DNA from: Candidatus Endomicrobium macrotermitis
GTDB taxonomy: Bacteria > Elusimicrobiota > Endomicrobiia > Endomicrobiales > Endomicrobiaceae
NCBI GenBank assembly: GCA_031271405.1
Contig: JAISVT010000032.1
Location: forward strand, 1 to 62,379
Direction: 5' to 3'
Length of the DNA stretch: 62,379 nucleotides
Below are positions 47,598 through 56,095 of the stretch, in pieces; within the stretch, counting starts at the first letter, position 1; each line of letters starts with the position of its first letter. The notes under the pieces were generated by a model. That model had not been told where the DNA came from and did not search any database. It was given only the letters and a program-made list of their open reading frames with translations. Made by a program: the position numbers and the translations under genes.

Positions 47598-48998
47598 TTA
47601 ACCGTCTATTATGTCCATTTTTATAACGCGCATTCTTTTCCATTTTCCGGTTTTATACCTTAAATAAAAAGAAACCGCCAACACCAAAACGTAAACGACA
47701 AAAACGCTCCAGCCGGTATACAATCCGAGCTTAAAAACTATGACTATAAGATAAACCGGTATTGCCACGGCAAAAACCGATGAAACCGCAAGAAGTTTCA
47801 TTACAAATGCCGTGTCTCCCGCGCCTTTTATGGCGGAAGAAAAAATTATGTTCATAGGATCGAATAGCGAATACAAAGCCACAAACCGTAAAAGATTTAC
47901 GGCAAGGGGTTTTACCTGGTCTATTATAAGCGCTTCCGAACCTTTTGAAAAAGGATATATGAAAACGCCGGGTATAAAAATAAAAGCCAGAATTACGACT
48001 GTCACATAAGCATATACCACATGCATAGCGGTCTGAACGCATATCTGCGCTGCAGAAGCTTTGTTTCTTCCCAGATACTGTCCCACCAAAATAGAAGTTG
48101 TTATTCCGCAGCCTACAAGAGGCATAAAAGCCAGCAAATTTATATTCAAAGCTATATTGGTCGCGGAAAGTTCAACCGTCCCCAAATGCCCTATCACAAA
48201 TATAAAAAACGTAAAACCCGCCATATCGAAAAAGAACTGAACGCCGTTCGGAAAACCGAATTTTAAAAGCCTTTTGATAAAGTCAAAATCGGGCTTCAGC
48301 ATCTTCGTATTGTAAATCTTATTGTTCTTTTTTGAAGTTATGAGCAATATCAGTATGACCGTCATTGTGACCGAGCCGATAATGCTTGCCATTGCCGCGC
48401 CTTCGATGCCGAGTTTCGGGAAACCGAAATTTCCGAAAATCAGAATGTAATCGAAAATAATATTTATCAAAATTCCCGTAATGTTTACGTATAAAACCAC
48501 TTTGGTTTTGCCTCTGCCGGCATAAAACCCGGATAATGCCGCCGCGGCAAGAGCCGGAAGTGCCCCGTAACATAAAACCCTGAAATATTTTATTTCTTCG
48601 GCTATCACTTCGGGCGAGTGTCCGGCAAAATTGAATATTTGTTCGGAAAAGAATGAAATAAACAATATGATAAAAGCCCCGAAAAAAGATAAATGAAAAC
48701 TTTGCCATACGGACGGGCCTATGGAGCGGTATTCTTTTTTGCCGTAATACTGCGAAACAAACACGTCAACGTAACTTAAAGTTCCGATAAAAATACTCAT
48801 TATGGAAAAATTGAGCGTGCCTGCCGGCAAAGACGCCGCGAACGCTTCCTGCGAGTGCCAGGCAAGGAAAAATCTGTTTATGAAACTCTGTATGGAACCT
48901 GCGCCCGTTGAAATTATAAGAGGCAGGGCGATTTTTAAAAATTCAAGATAACCGCCCTTAGAGTTCCATCTTCTGGAAATATACTTAAAAATATTCAT
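47598..48998 (-). CDS. MATE family multidrug/Na+ antiporter
   Basis: 466 residues with twelve predicted helices in two homologous halves, the standard MATE length. Family features: PLIISTGAGSIQSFINRFFLA, the first-half loop FVSQYYGKKEY, and the second-half TSILVGQYLGRNKASAA. It should export cationic compounds or lipid-like substrates in exchange for Na+ or H+. It stands alone, and the substrate cannot be told. Confidence 0.93.
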   Translation of the reverse strand: MNIFKYISRRWNSKGGYLEFLKIALPLIISTGAGSIQSFINRFFLAWHSQEAFAASLPAGTLNFSIMSIFIGTLSYVDVFVSQYYGKKEYRSIGPSVWQSFHLSFFGAFIILFISFFSEQIFNFAGHSPEVIAEEIKYFRVLCYGALPALAAAALSGFYAGRGKTKVVLYVNITGILINIIFDYILIFGNFGFPKLGIEGAAMASIIGSVTMTVILILLITSKKNNKIYNTKMLKPDFDFIKRLLKFGFPNGVQFFFDMAGFTFFIFVIGHLGTVELSATNIALNINLLAFMPLVGCGITTSILVGQYLGRNKASAAQICVQTAMHVVYAYVTVVILAFIFIPGVFIYPFSKGSEALIIDQVKPLAVNLLRFVALYSLFDPMNIIFSSAIKGAGDTAFVMKLLAVSSVFAVAIPVYLIVIVFKLGLYTGWSVFVVYVLVLAVSFYLRYKTGKWKRMRVIKMDIIDG

Positions 48999-49020
48999 AA
49001 TCCGTCAATTATACAATATT

Positions 49021-49123
49021 TAGGGAGCGCTGCGCCTCCCAATCTCTGCCGCACTTAAGGGGCGAGGGAGTAAAGGTCTTTGCTGTCATGCCGGTGAAGA
49101 CCGGCATCCTTGTTAAAACCGGC
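49021..49123. repeat. intergenic repeats upstream of valS
   Basis: 49021-49040 is the exact reverse complement of 34564-34583. A second unit, GTCATGCCGGTGAAGACCGG at about 49084-49103, forms a hairpin (TGCCGGT/ACCGGCA) and is related to 34431-34459 and 18220-18250. Confidence 0.7.
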
Positions 49124-49177
49124 TCCCCGATTACGAATTTCGCGGAGAACAAACAAAACAAAGATTAAAAAATTTGA

Positions 49178-49183
49178 TATAAT
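49178..49183 (+). promoter_or_regulatory. -10 element upstream of valS
   Basis: A consensus TATAAT lies 38 bases before the valS ATG in an A/T-rich stretch. No convincing -35 is seen. Confidence 0.5.
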
Positions 49184-49221
49184 CTCGTTTATTGTGTAAA
49201 AATGTGTTTGAGGGCGCAAAA

Positions 49222-51981
49222 ATGGAAATGGAAAAAGTTTATAATTCGAAAAACGTTGAAGAAAAATGGTACAAATATTGGATAGAAAACAAAACGTTTT
49301 CTTCAAAACCCGATGAAAGCAGAAAACCTTTCACTATAGTCATACCTCCTCCGAACGTCACGGGCTCTCTTCATATGGGGCACGCTTTGAACAATACTCT
49401 TCAGGACATTATTATAAGATTCAAAAAACTGCAGGGTTTTAACGTGTGCTGGGTTCCGGGGACGGATCACGGCGGGATAGCCACGCAAAACGTTGTTGAA
49501 AAACTTCTCAAAAAAGAAGGCAAAACAAAATACGATCTGGGCAGGGATAAATTTCTTGAAACTATGTGGAAGTGGAGAGTTGAGACCGGCGATACCATTC
49601 TTGACCAGCTTAAAAAGCTGGGCTGCGGGCTTGACTGGGACAGAACGGCTTTTACCATGGACGAAACCCGCTCTAAAGCGGTAAAAAAAGCGTTTATAGA
49701 GCTGTTTGACAAAGGCCTGATATACAGAGGCAAAAGGCTTGTAAACTGGTGCTCGCGCTGCGGTACCGCGCTGTCCGACATAGAAGTCGAGTACGAAGAC
49801 GAAAAAAGCAATTTGTGGCATATAAAATACCCTTTCAGGGATTCCGACGGTTATATAATAGTTGCGACCACAAGGCCGGAAACAATGCTCGGCGATACCG
49901 CGGTCGCGGTTTCGCCTGACGACGAAAGATATGCGGACGTTATAGGTAAAACCATAAATCTTCCTTTAGTAGACAGGGAGATAAAGGTCGTTTCGGACTA
50001 TATAGTCGATAAAGCGTTCGGCACGGGCGCGGTCAAAGTTACGCCCGCTCATGACGCTACGGACAATGAAATAGCAAAAAGAAATAATCTTGAAACAATA
50101 GAAATTATAGATATTTCAGGCAAAATGATAAACGTGCCGGAAAAATATTCGGGGCTTAGCGTTGTCGAAGCAAGAAAAGCCGTTGTGGCCGATTTGGAAG
50201 CGCAGGGGCTTCTTATAAAAACCGAAGATTATTCGCATTCCGTAGGCAGATGCTACAGATGCGCCACGACAATAGAGCCTTTGATGTCCGAACAATGGTT
50301 TTTAAACGTCAGCGGAATGTCGAAAAAAGCCGTTGACGCGGCAAATGAAGAAAAAACTAAGTTTTACCCGCAGTCGTGGAAAAAACCGTACGTTTTATGG
50401 CTTGAAAATTTAAGAGACTGGTGCATAAGCAGACAAATTTGGTGGGGACACAGAATTCCCGTTTATTATTGCGTTGACGAAAACGGACAAAGAAAGCCGG
50501 ACTGCAAACCTGTCGCGGATTTTGAAACGCCCAAAGAATGCCCTGATTGCAAAGGAACGAAATTCTTTCAGGACGAAGACGTTTTGGACACGTGGTTTTC
50601 GTCCGCGCTGTGGCCTATCAGCGTTTTCAACTGGGGCGAAGACGAAAATAATGAAGATTTAAAATACTTTTATCCGACTTCCGTGCTTGTGACCGGACAC
50701 GAAATACTTTATTTGTGGGTCGCAAGGATGGTGCAGTTCGGCATAGAGTTTATGAAAGACATTCCTTACAGCCATGTTTTTATACACGGAATCGTGCGCG
50801 ACAAAAGCGGTAAAAAAATGTCTAAATCGCTCGGCAACGTAATAGACCCGCTGGGGATTATGGACAAATTCGGCACCGACGCTTTAAGATTTGCGCTCGC
50901 GCAGGCCGCCGCTCCGGGAAGAGATATGCAAGTTTCGGACGAATCGTTTTTGGCGGCCAGAAATTTCGCCAATAAAATATGGAACGCTTCAAGGTTTATA
51001 ATAATGAACCTTGAAGGCATTGATAAACTTGATGATAATATAAAGCCCGCGGAGCTTGCGGATGATTGGATATTGGCTGAACTTCAAAAAACATATAATA
51101 AAGTTTGTTCGGCTTACGAAACTTACGATATGGATTCTGCCGCCAGAGAACTTTATGATTTCTTTTGGACTAAATTCTGCGATTGGTATATAGAGCTTTC
51201 TAAAATCCGTATGACTTCAGCCGATTTAAAAGTGAAAAAGCAGGTTCTTGAAATTTTAGTTTATGTTCTTAAATCTTTCCTGCAGCTTGCCTCGCCCGTA
51301 ATGCCTTTTATAACGGCTGAAATATGGCAAACGCTTAACAAACAGAGTGAAGAGTGGGGAGTGAAGAGTGAAGATAAAGGAATAATTGCCGAATCATCTT
51401 TGCCTTTCATCGCGGGGAAGGACAAAGTCCTGACGCGGCAGTCCGGGGTTATTCAAGGAATGAATACGAATGGGGCAGAACCGGCCTTAAAACAATTACA
51501 AACTATTGAAAAAATGAAATCCATTCAGGATATTATCACAAAAATCCGCACGATACGAAGCGAAATGAATATTTCTCCCGCGGCGCAGATAAATGCGGTT
51601 TTTAACGTATCGGATAACGGCAATGAAAGCGTTTCTTTTGCAAAAGACAATCAGGACTATATAAAACGCCTTGCAAAGCTGGAAACGGTTTCTTTTGAAA
51701 AAGACGCGAAGCGTCCCAAAAATTCCGCTCTTGCGGTCGCAGGCGGTCTTGAAATTTTTCTGCCTTTGGAAGGACTTATAGACATAGAAAAAGAAAAGGC
51801 AAGGCTTGCAAAAGAAATCGCGCTTGCCGGACAGGAAATCGAAAGGACGAAATCAAAACTTTCCAATGAAAATTTTGTCAAAAGGGCGCCGGAAGCCGAA
51901 GTCGAAAAAATAAAAGAGCGCCTTAAAGAAGCGGAAACGAAAATAGAGAAAATAAACGACAGTTTAAAGTTTTTAGGGTAA
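49222..51981 (+). CDS. valS: valyl-tRNA synthetase
   Basis: 919 residues. The ATG at 49222 was chosen for a GAGGG site 8 bases away; a TTG at 49192 is also in frame. Class Ia motifs: PPNVTGSLHMGHAL (HIGH), the editing domain (RPETMLGDTAVAV), WCISRQIWWGHRIPVYYC, and KKMSKSLGNVIDP with K532. A coiled-coil arm (IDIEKEKARLAKEI) ends the protein. Between the helix ending IWQTLNK and the conserved IRTIRSEMNI lies an unusual stretch encoded at 51344-51520. It contains the AGTGAA repeat (SEEWGVKSED) and a second foreign-looking segment. The frame stays open. Confidence 0.96.
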   Translation: MEMEKVYNSKNVEEKWYKYWIENKTFSSKPDESRKPFTIVIPPPNVTGSLHMGHALNNTLQDIIIRFKKLQGFNVCWVPGTDHGGIATQNVVEKLLKKEGKTKYDLGRDKFLETMWKWRVETGDTILDQLKKLGCGLDWDRTAFTMDETRSKAVKKAFIELFDKGLIYRGKRLVNWCSRCGTALSDIEVEYEDEKSNLWHIKYPFRDSDGYIIVATTRPETMLGDTAVAVSPDDERYADVIGKTINLPLVDREIKVVSDYIVDKAFGTGAVKVTPAHDATDNEIAKRNNLETIEIIDISGKMINVPEKYSGLSVVEARKAVVADLEAQGLLIKTEDYSHSVGRCYRCATTIEPLMSEQWFLNVSGMSKKAVDAANEEKTKFYPQSWKKPYVLWLENLRDWCISRQIWWGHRIPVYYCVDENGQRKPDCKPVADFETPKECPDCKGTKFFQDEDVLDTWFSSALWPISVFNWGEDENNEDLKYFYPTSVLVTGHEILYLWVARMVQFGIEFMKDIPYSHVFIHGIVRDKSGKKMSKSLGNVIDPLGIMDKFGTDALRFALAQAAAPGRDMQVSDESFLAARNFANKIWNASRFIIMNLEGIDKLDDNIKPAELADDWILAELQKTYNKVCSAYETYDMDSAARELYDFFWTKFCDWYIELSKIRMTSADLKVKKQVLEILVYVLKSFLQLASPVMPFITAEIWQTLNKQSEEWGVKSEDKGIIAESSLPFIAGKDKVLTRQSGVIQGMNTNGAEPALKQLQTIEKMKSIQDIITKIRTIRSEMNISPAAQINAVFNVSDNGNESVSFAKDNQDYIKRLAKLETVSFEKDAKRPKNSALAVAGGLEIFLPLEGLIDIEKEKARLAKEIALAGQEIERTKSKLSNENFVKRAPEAEVEKIKERLKEAETKIEKINDSLKFLG
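51344..51380 (+). repeat. AGTGAA repeat tract in frame inside valS
   Basis: AGTGAA occurs at 51346, 51360 and 51367, as AGAGTGAAGAG followed by GTGGGGAGTGAAGAGTGAAG. This is the same sequence type that starts the elements at 12840, 23409, 45652 and 54868. It adds about 12 residues without breaking the frame. A 13-base dyad (AGGAC-AAA-GTCCT, about 51419-51431) lies in the foreign-looking segment after it. Confidence 0.7.
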
Positions 51982-51993
51982 CCGGAGTTTAAA

Positions 51994-54165
51994 ATGAACA
52001 GGTATTTTTACGGCATAATCGTTAAAGCGCCTCTTGCGGTTTTGGCCGCGGCATTGTTTTTTTCATATGCTTACGCGGACGATATTCAGTATAACGGAGA
52101 ACAAACAACAGTGGCCGCCGGAGACACCCTTATACTTTACGGCGATTCGCCTTTCAATAACATACTTGCGAACATAAACGATGCCGGCAATTTGACGGGG
52201 ACAATTTCCGTTTTGGGGCGGATAGATTCTTATCAGCAGATTTTCATCGACAATCTTATAATAAGTTCAGGCGGTTTCATCTCGGCAGACCTGTCGCAGG
52301 ACGCCGCGACTTCGGTTTTACGCATGTCTTCAAAAACCGTGGTAAATAACGGAGTATTTATGGTGACCGGCGACGGTTCCGTTTTTGCCGACCGAAAAAG
52401 CGATATTTCTTTTACCGGGGCAGGCGAAATCTTATTAAACGGCTCCGCTTTGGATATTATAAATACGGCCGTGATAGAGCAAAGCACTCTGACGATAGCT
52501 GCCGGAAAACTGACGGCCAATTTTGAAGATTTGCGGGTAAATGCCATAATAAACAACGGATCTCTGCAAATCAGCAGCGGGAATATAAACCGTATAATTT
52601 ACGGAACGGGAAACTTGATTTTAGATTCTTTGATAACTAACGTAAGTTCGAGCGTGTCGAATTCGATAAGGCTTTCATATTCGCAGGTAACCGTTCAGGA
52701 CGCATGGCTTGCGGGAAATATTGTCGCGGAAAGCAGCGGCAACACTATAGCTTTCCACGGGCTGTTTTCCGGTATTGACGCGGATATGACAGGGTTCGGA
52801 AACGTTTCGGGAAATACGGTAAACCTTACCGGCGGAATTTTGAAGTTAGGCCCTGCCGCTTCGTTTTTTACCGGCGTAACGTTTAATATGCTTTCCGATA
52901 CTCTTCTTGATATGACTAACGGAAAAATAGATTCCGTTTCGGTGGATTTGAACCTTCCGGATTCTGTCGGGCCGTCTTATGTAAGCATTGACGCGGATTT
53001 GCGCAACCGTCAGGCGGATAACTTTTTGGGTTCAGCGCTGGGACACAGCTCCGGAAGCATTGTGATAAGCCAAATCAATATACTAAACGTGCCGAAAAAG
53101 CTCGGCGGCGACGCCATAACCGTTGAAATCGCGGACGATCCGGCATTAATGAGCGCCATTACGCTTGACGGTTCCCAAAAAATAGTTATGGGGGAAATTT
53201 TCCAATATTATGCCGATTACGGCAACGGCCTTTTGAATTTCAGGTGGACAAGCGATTATAATCCGTCGGTTTTTATAGTTCCGGTGACAATGCAGATAGG
53301 CGGTTTTTTGGGTCAGCTGAATTCTTACGCTCACGGCCTTCAATTTCTTGAAAATGTTATTTCCGGAGATGAAAAAGAAAGAAAGGGCCTTTGGGTTAGA
53401 CCCTACGGTTATAATGAAGACGTTCCTTTGAATTCCGGCCTTACCGTATCGAATAACGCTTACGGAGTTTATTTCGGCTACGACAGCGCTTCCAGAGAAT
53501 TGGGGCGTTACGATATGTACGGAAGCGTTTCGCTGTACGGTTCGTATAACGGCTCCGCGCAGAAATACGAAGGAGCCGAAATTAACCAGGACGGCGGGAT
53601 ATTCGGAGTGTCGGCCGCCCTGTATAAAGAAAGATTTTTCGCGGGATTTACGGCAAATATCGGCATTATAAGCGAACACGGGCAGGGGCCGTCAGGCAAA
53701 GACAATTTTATGATGTACACGAAAGGCATGTCGGCAAAAGCCGGTTATAAAATAGACGTATCAGGCGGGGAAACGTTTAAACTTCTTCCTACGCTCGGCT
53801 TTTCTTATTCTTCAATCGAGACCGCGCCGTACACTCACGGCCGAACCAAAGTAGCGGTTGACGGCGGTTTTGCTCCTTTGCATCTGGAACCGGCTTTAAG
53901 GTTCAGCGCGGAGCTTGACGATAATTTCCGGACATACGCCGACGTGAGTTACGTGTGGAGTTTTATGGATAATGCGGTTTTTATGGCCGGCGATACGGAG
54001 CTTCCGCAATTGTCCATAGAGCCTTATTTGCAGTACGGCGTTGGTTTGAGCAAAATTCTCGGCGAAAACTTAAGCGCCTCGGCTGAAATTTACGGAAGGG
54101 GCGCCGGCAGGCGGGGCGTCGGCGGCCATCTTAACGTGCGCTGGAGTTTCGGCGGGGGAATATAA
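51994..54165 (+). CDS. autotransporter (third)
   Basis: 723 residues. A GGAG site precedes the ATG, 12 bases after valS. The signal peptide ends SYAYA (residue 28). The passenger (about 30-440) is beta-rich and less repetitive than the two upstream (SVLGRIDSYQQIFIDNLIISSGGFI). A beta-barrel of about 260 residues begins at GLWVRPYGYNED (about 465). It ends LNVRWSFGGGI, so the last aromatic is five residues from the end. Predicted surface protein. It is packed between valS and rph with no gap, so it is probably translated from the same message as these housekeeping genes. Confidence 0.92.
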   Translation: MNRYFYGIIVKAPLAVLAAALFFSYAYADDIQYNGEQTTVAAGDTLILYGDSPFNNILANINDAGNLTGTISVLGRIDSYQQIFIDNLIISSGGFISADLSQDAATSVLRMSSKTVVNNGVFMVTGDGSVFADRKSDISFTGAGEILLNGSALDIINTAVIEQSTLTIAAGKLTANFEDLRVNAIINNGSLQISSGNINRIIYGTGNLILDSLITNVSSSVSNSIRLSYSQVTVQDAWLAGNIVAESSGNTIAFHGLFSGIDADMTGFGNVSGNTVNLTGGILKLGPAASFFTGVTFNMLSDTLLDMTNGKIDSVSVDLNLPDSVGPSYVSIDADLRNRQADNFLGSALGHSSGSIVISQINILNVPKKLGGDAITVEIADDPALMSAITLDGSQKIVMGEIFQYYADYGNGLLNFRWTSDYNPSVFIVPVTMQIGGFLGQLNSYAHGLQFLENVISGDEKERKGLWVRPYGYNEDVPLNSGLTVSNNAYGVYFGYDSASRELGRYDMYGSVSLYGSYNGSAQKYEGAEINQDGGIFGVSAALYKERFFAGFTANIGIISEHGQGPSGKDNFMMYTKGMSAKAGYKIDVSGGETFKLLPTLGFSYSSIETAPYTHGRTKVAVDGGFAPLHLEPALRFSAELDDNFRTYADVSYVWSFMDNAVFMAGDTELPQLSIEPYLQYGVGLSKILGENLSASAEIYGRGAGRRGVGGHLNVRWSFGGGI

Positions 54166-54879
54166 ATGAGAAAAATTAAAATAGAAAAAAATTATTTAAA
54201 GCACGCGGAAGGCTCCTGTATGTTTTCGATGGGAGAAACGAAAGTTTTATGCGTCGCTTCGGTCGAAGAAAAAGTCCCTCCTTACATTGAAAACAAAGGC
54301 GAAACGCACGGCTGGATTACCGCGGAATACGCGATGCTTCCGCGTTCGTGCAATGAAAGGTCTTCAAGGTCAAAACTTTCAAACGGCGGCAGGGCGCAGG
54401 AAATATCCCGCCTCGTAGGCAGGGCTTTAAGAGCCGGAGTAGATTTGAAAAATCTCGGAAAAAGAACGATAACCGTAGACTGCGACGTTATAAGGGCGGA
54501 CGGCGGAACGCGCACCGCGTCGATAAACGGCGGTTTCGTCGCTCTTATGCTTGCGCTTATGAAATTAAAAAAAGACGGCAGGCTTAAAGAAATTCCGGTA
54601 AGGGATTATGTCGGCGCGGTAAGCGTCGGGATATACGATAACGGCAAAAAAGTTTTGGATTTGTCCGCCAAAGAAGACAATAACGCCGATGTGGATATGA
54701 ACGTCGTAATGACGGCCGCCGGACAATTTATAGAAGTGCAGGGAACCGCCGAAGGCGAACCGTTTTCAAGGAAAGAACTTGACGAACTTTTGGATATGGC
54801 AAAACAAGGGATAAAGCAGATAACCGCCGCGCAGCAAAAAGCGTTAAAAATAAATTTAAAACGGCAGAGTGAAAAGTGA
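54166..54879 (+). CDS. rph: ribonuclease PH
   Basis: 237 residues. The ATG directly follows the stop of the autotransporter, with GGGGGA upstream. RNase PH motifs: KHAEGSCMFSMGETKVLC, EYAMLPRSCNER, LVGRALRAGVD, ITVDCDVIRADGGTRTASI and ADVDMNVVMTAAG. It trims tRNA 3' ends by phosphorolysis. The usual first ~12 residues (RxDGRxxDxLRP) are missing, and an in-frame stop directly upstream rules out a longer start. The C terminus RQSEK and the stop come from a repeat element. Confidence 0.95.
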   Translation: MRKIKIEKNYLKHAEGSCMFSMGETKVLCVASVEEKVPPYIENKGETHGWITAEYAMLPRSCNERSSRSKLSNGGRAQEISRLVGRALRAGVDLKNLGKRTITVDCDVIRADGGTRTASINGGFVALMLALMKLKKDGRLKEIPVRDYVGAVSVGIYDNGKKVLDLSAKEDNNADVDMNVVMTAAGQFIEVQGTAEGEPFSRKELDELLDMAKQGIKQITAAQQKALKINLKRQSEK

Positions 54880-54941
54880 AAAGCGGAGAGCGGAGATAAT
54901 GTGTTTCGGCTTTGCCGAAACCGCGCTTTCAATTTTTCACT
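54868..54941 (+). repeat. palindromic intergenic element, copy B
   Basis: AGTGAAAAGTGAAAAG at the left supplies the last codons and TGA of rph. A perfect 8-bp hairpin GTTTCGGC-TTT-GCCGAAAC lies at 54903-54921. The right end is TTTTTCACT (to 54941). Confidence 0.75.
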
Positions 54942-54965
54942 GCTTGTTTTTTCATAAAGGTTTTT

Positions 54966-55559
54966 ATGATAAAAGAAATAATTGTTGCAACGGGCAATAA
55001 GCATAAAGTGGAAGAAATCTCGGAGATTTTGAAAGGTCTGGACATAAAAGTTATTCCGATGACAAGTTTTCCGGAGTACCCTGAAACCGTTGAAGACGGA
55101 GCGGTACTTGAAGAAAACGCTTCAAAGAAAGCTAAAGAAGCGGCGGCGTTTTTTAAAAAATGGGTCATAGCCGACGATACCGGCCTTGAAGTCGATTTTT
55201 TAAACGGCGAGCCGGGCGTGTATTCGGCGCGTTATGCCGGAGAAAATTGTTCTTACCAAGACAACAATAATAAACTGCTTGAAAAACTCAAAGACGTCCC
55301 GTACGAAAAAAGAACTGCAAAGTTCAGATGCGTTATAGCGGTTTCAAGCCCGGAAGGCGAGGTGTCTTTGGCTGACGGTCAAATTTTTGGTATAATAAGC
55401 GGCACTTTGGCGGGAGTAAACGGGTTTGGTTACGACCCCGTTTTTTTTGTTCCGGAATACAATAAAACTTTTGCCGAACTTAGCCCGGAAGTAAAAAATA
55501 AAATAAGCCACAGGGCAAAAGCCCTTCAAAAGGCGAAAGAAATAATAAAGGCAAAGTGA
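54966..55559 (+). CDS. rdgB: dITP/XTP pyrophosphatase (RdgB/HAM1)
   Basis: 197 residues. The ATG at 54966 was chosen because it starts the family domain and has AAAGG upstream; the frame is open 54 bases further up. Motifs: IIVATGNKHKVEEI, ADDTGLEVDFLNGEPGVYSARYAG, GFGYDPVFFVPEYNKTFAEL and KNKISHRAKAL. It hydrolyses non-canonical purine nucleoside triphosphates to keep them out of DNA. The rph-rdgB pairing is common. Its stop lies in the AGTGAA end of element copy C. Confidence 0.95.
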   Translation: MIKEIIVATGNKHKVEEISEILKGLDIKVIPMTSFPEYPETVEDGAVLEENASKKAKEAAAFFKKWVIADDTGLEVDFLNGEPGVYSARYAGENCSYQDNNNKLLEKLKDVPYEKRTAKFRCVIAVSSPEGEVSLADGQIFGIISGTLAGVNGFGYDPVFFVPEYNKTFAELSPEVKNKISHRAKALQKAKEIIKAK

Positions 55560-55612
55560 ATGATCAGTTTCGGCTTGCCGAAACACAAAATCTTCACTCT
55601 TCAATCTTCACT
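55555..55612 (+). repeat. palindromic intergenic element, copy C
   Basis: AGTGAA (with the rdgB TGA), a perfect hairpin GTTTCGGC-TT-GCCGAAAC at 55567-55584, and TTCACT at 55593 and 55607. It ends 11 bases before tRNA-Pro. Confidence 0.75.
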
Positions 55613-55623
55613 TTGTATTTAAT

Positions 55624-55700
55624 CGGGGAGTAGCGTAATTGGCTATCGCGCCTGCTTTGGGAGCAGGAGGCTGCAGGTTCAAGTCCTGTCTCCCCGACCA
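55624..55700 (+). tRNA. tRNA-Pro(UGG), CCA encoded
   Basis: Acceptor CGGGGAG/CTCCCCG, anticodon loop TTTGGGA (anticodon TGG) and a GGTTCAAGTCC T arm are followed by ACCA. CCA is encoded here, unlike the two other tRNAs of the window. Its 3' part (55683-55693) recurs at 57597 and forms the left end of a small island. Confidence 0.96.
55683..55693 (+). repeat. putative attL within tRNA-Pro
   Basis: GTCCTGTCTCC in the T-arm/acceptor part of tRNA-Pro, repeated exactly at 57597-57607, 1914 bases away. It is placed as for integrases that use tRNA 3' ends. Confidence 0.55.
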
Positions 55701-55708
55701 TTATATAG

Positions 55709-55743
55709 AAACACTGAAAATGTATATTTTTCAGTGTTTTTTT
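55709..55743 (+). terminator. rho-independent terminator after tRNA-Pro
   Basis: AAACACTGAAAA pairs with TTTTCAGTGTTT (12 bp, 6-base loop) and is followed by a T run. Confidence 0.9.
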
Positions 55744-56040
55744 ATTTTACAGCCGATGATTATGCTTTGTTTCTTTTGGTTGCTTTTGGCTTTTTTGGGG
55801 TTAGTGAGACTAAAAGTTCAGGTTATCTACACTGTTTTTTAGACGCTCTTCGCTTAGGTGGGCATATATCCTCCTTGTTTTTTAGGTATAAGAAAGCACG
55901 TCCGGTATCAAACCTAACAGATGTTGAAATGCTGAATCGTTCTTAACGGTAATACGGAGACTTGCTTAAACCGTATGCAGTTATCATTATTTGCGTATGG
56001 TTTAGACAATGCATGTACAATTGAACTGAGTGCAGATGGC

Positions 56041-56076
56041 TTGATTGTGACACTCATTTAAGTTACAATATGAGTG
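56041..56076 (+). promoter_or_regulatory. abiE promoter with overlapping operator
   Basis: TTGATT (56041-56046), a 17-base spacer and TACAAT (56064-56069). A perfect inverted repeat CACTCAT (56051-56057) / ATGAGTG (56070-56076) spans the -10. AbiEi antitoxins are known to repress their own operon by binding inverted repeats, so this is the likely operator. Confidence 0.7.
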
Positions 56077-56095
56077 CAAGAATCAAGGACTATTT

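Larger units (their letters stand above)
55701..56095. other. island left arm without genes
   Basis: 395 bases holding the tRNA terminator, a GAGACTAAAA box at 55806 (also at 57564 near the other end) and an imperfect dyad TAAACCGTATGC-n14-GCGTATGGTTTA at 55967-56004. The abiE promoter and operator follow. Short frames at 55639-55946 lack start sites and known motifs. No integrase is recognisable. Confidence 0.55.

Noticed and set aside
55639-55946. Two short frames after tRNA-Pro
   Set aside because: One begins inside the tRNA. Neither has a start site or recognisable excisionase or integrase motif.
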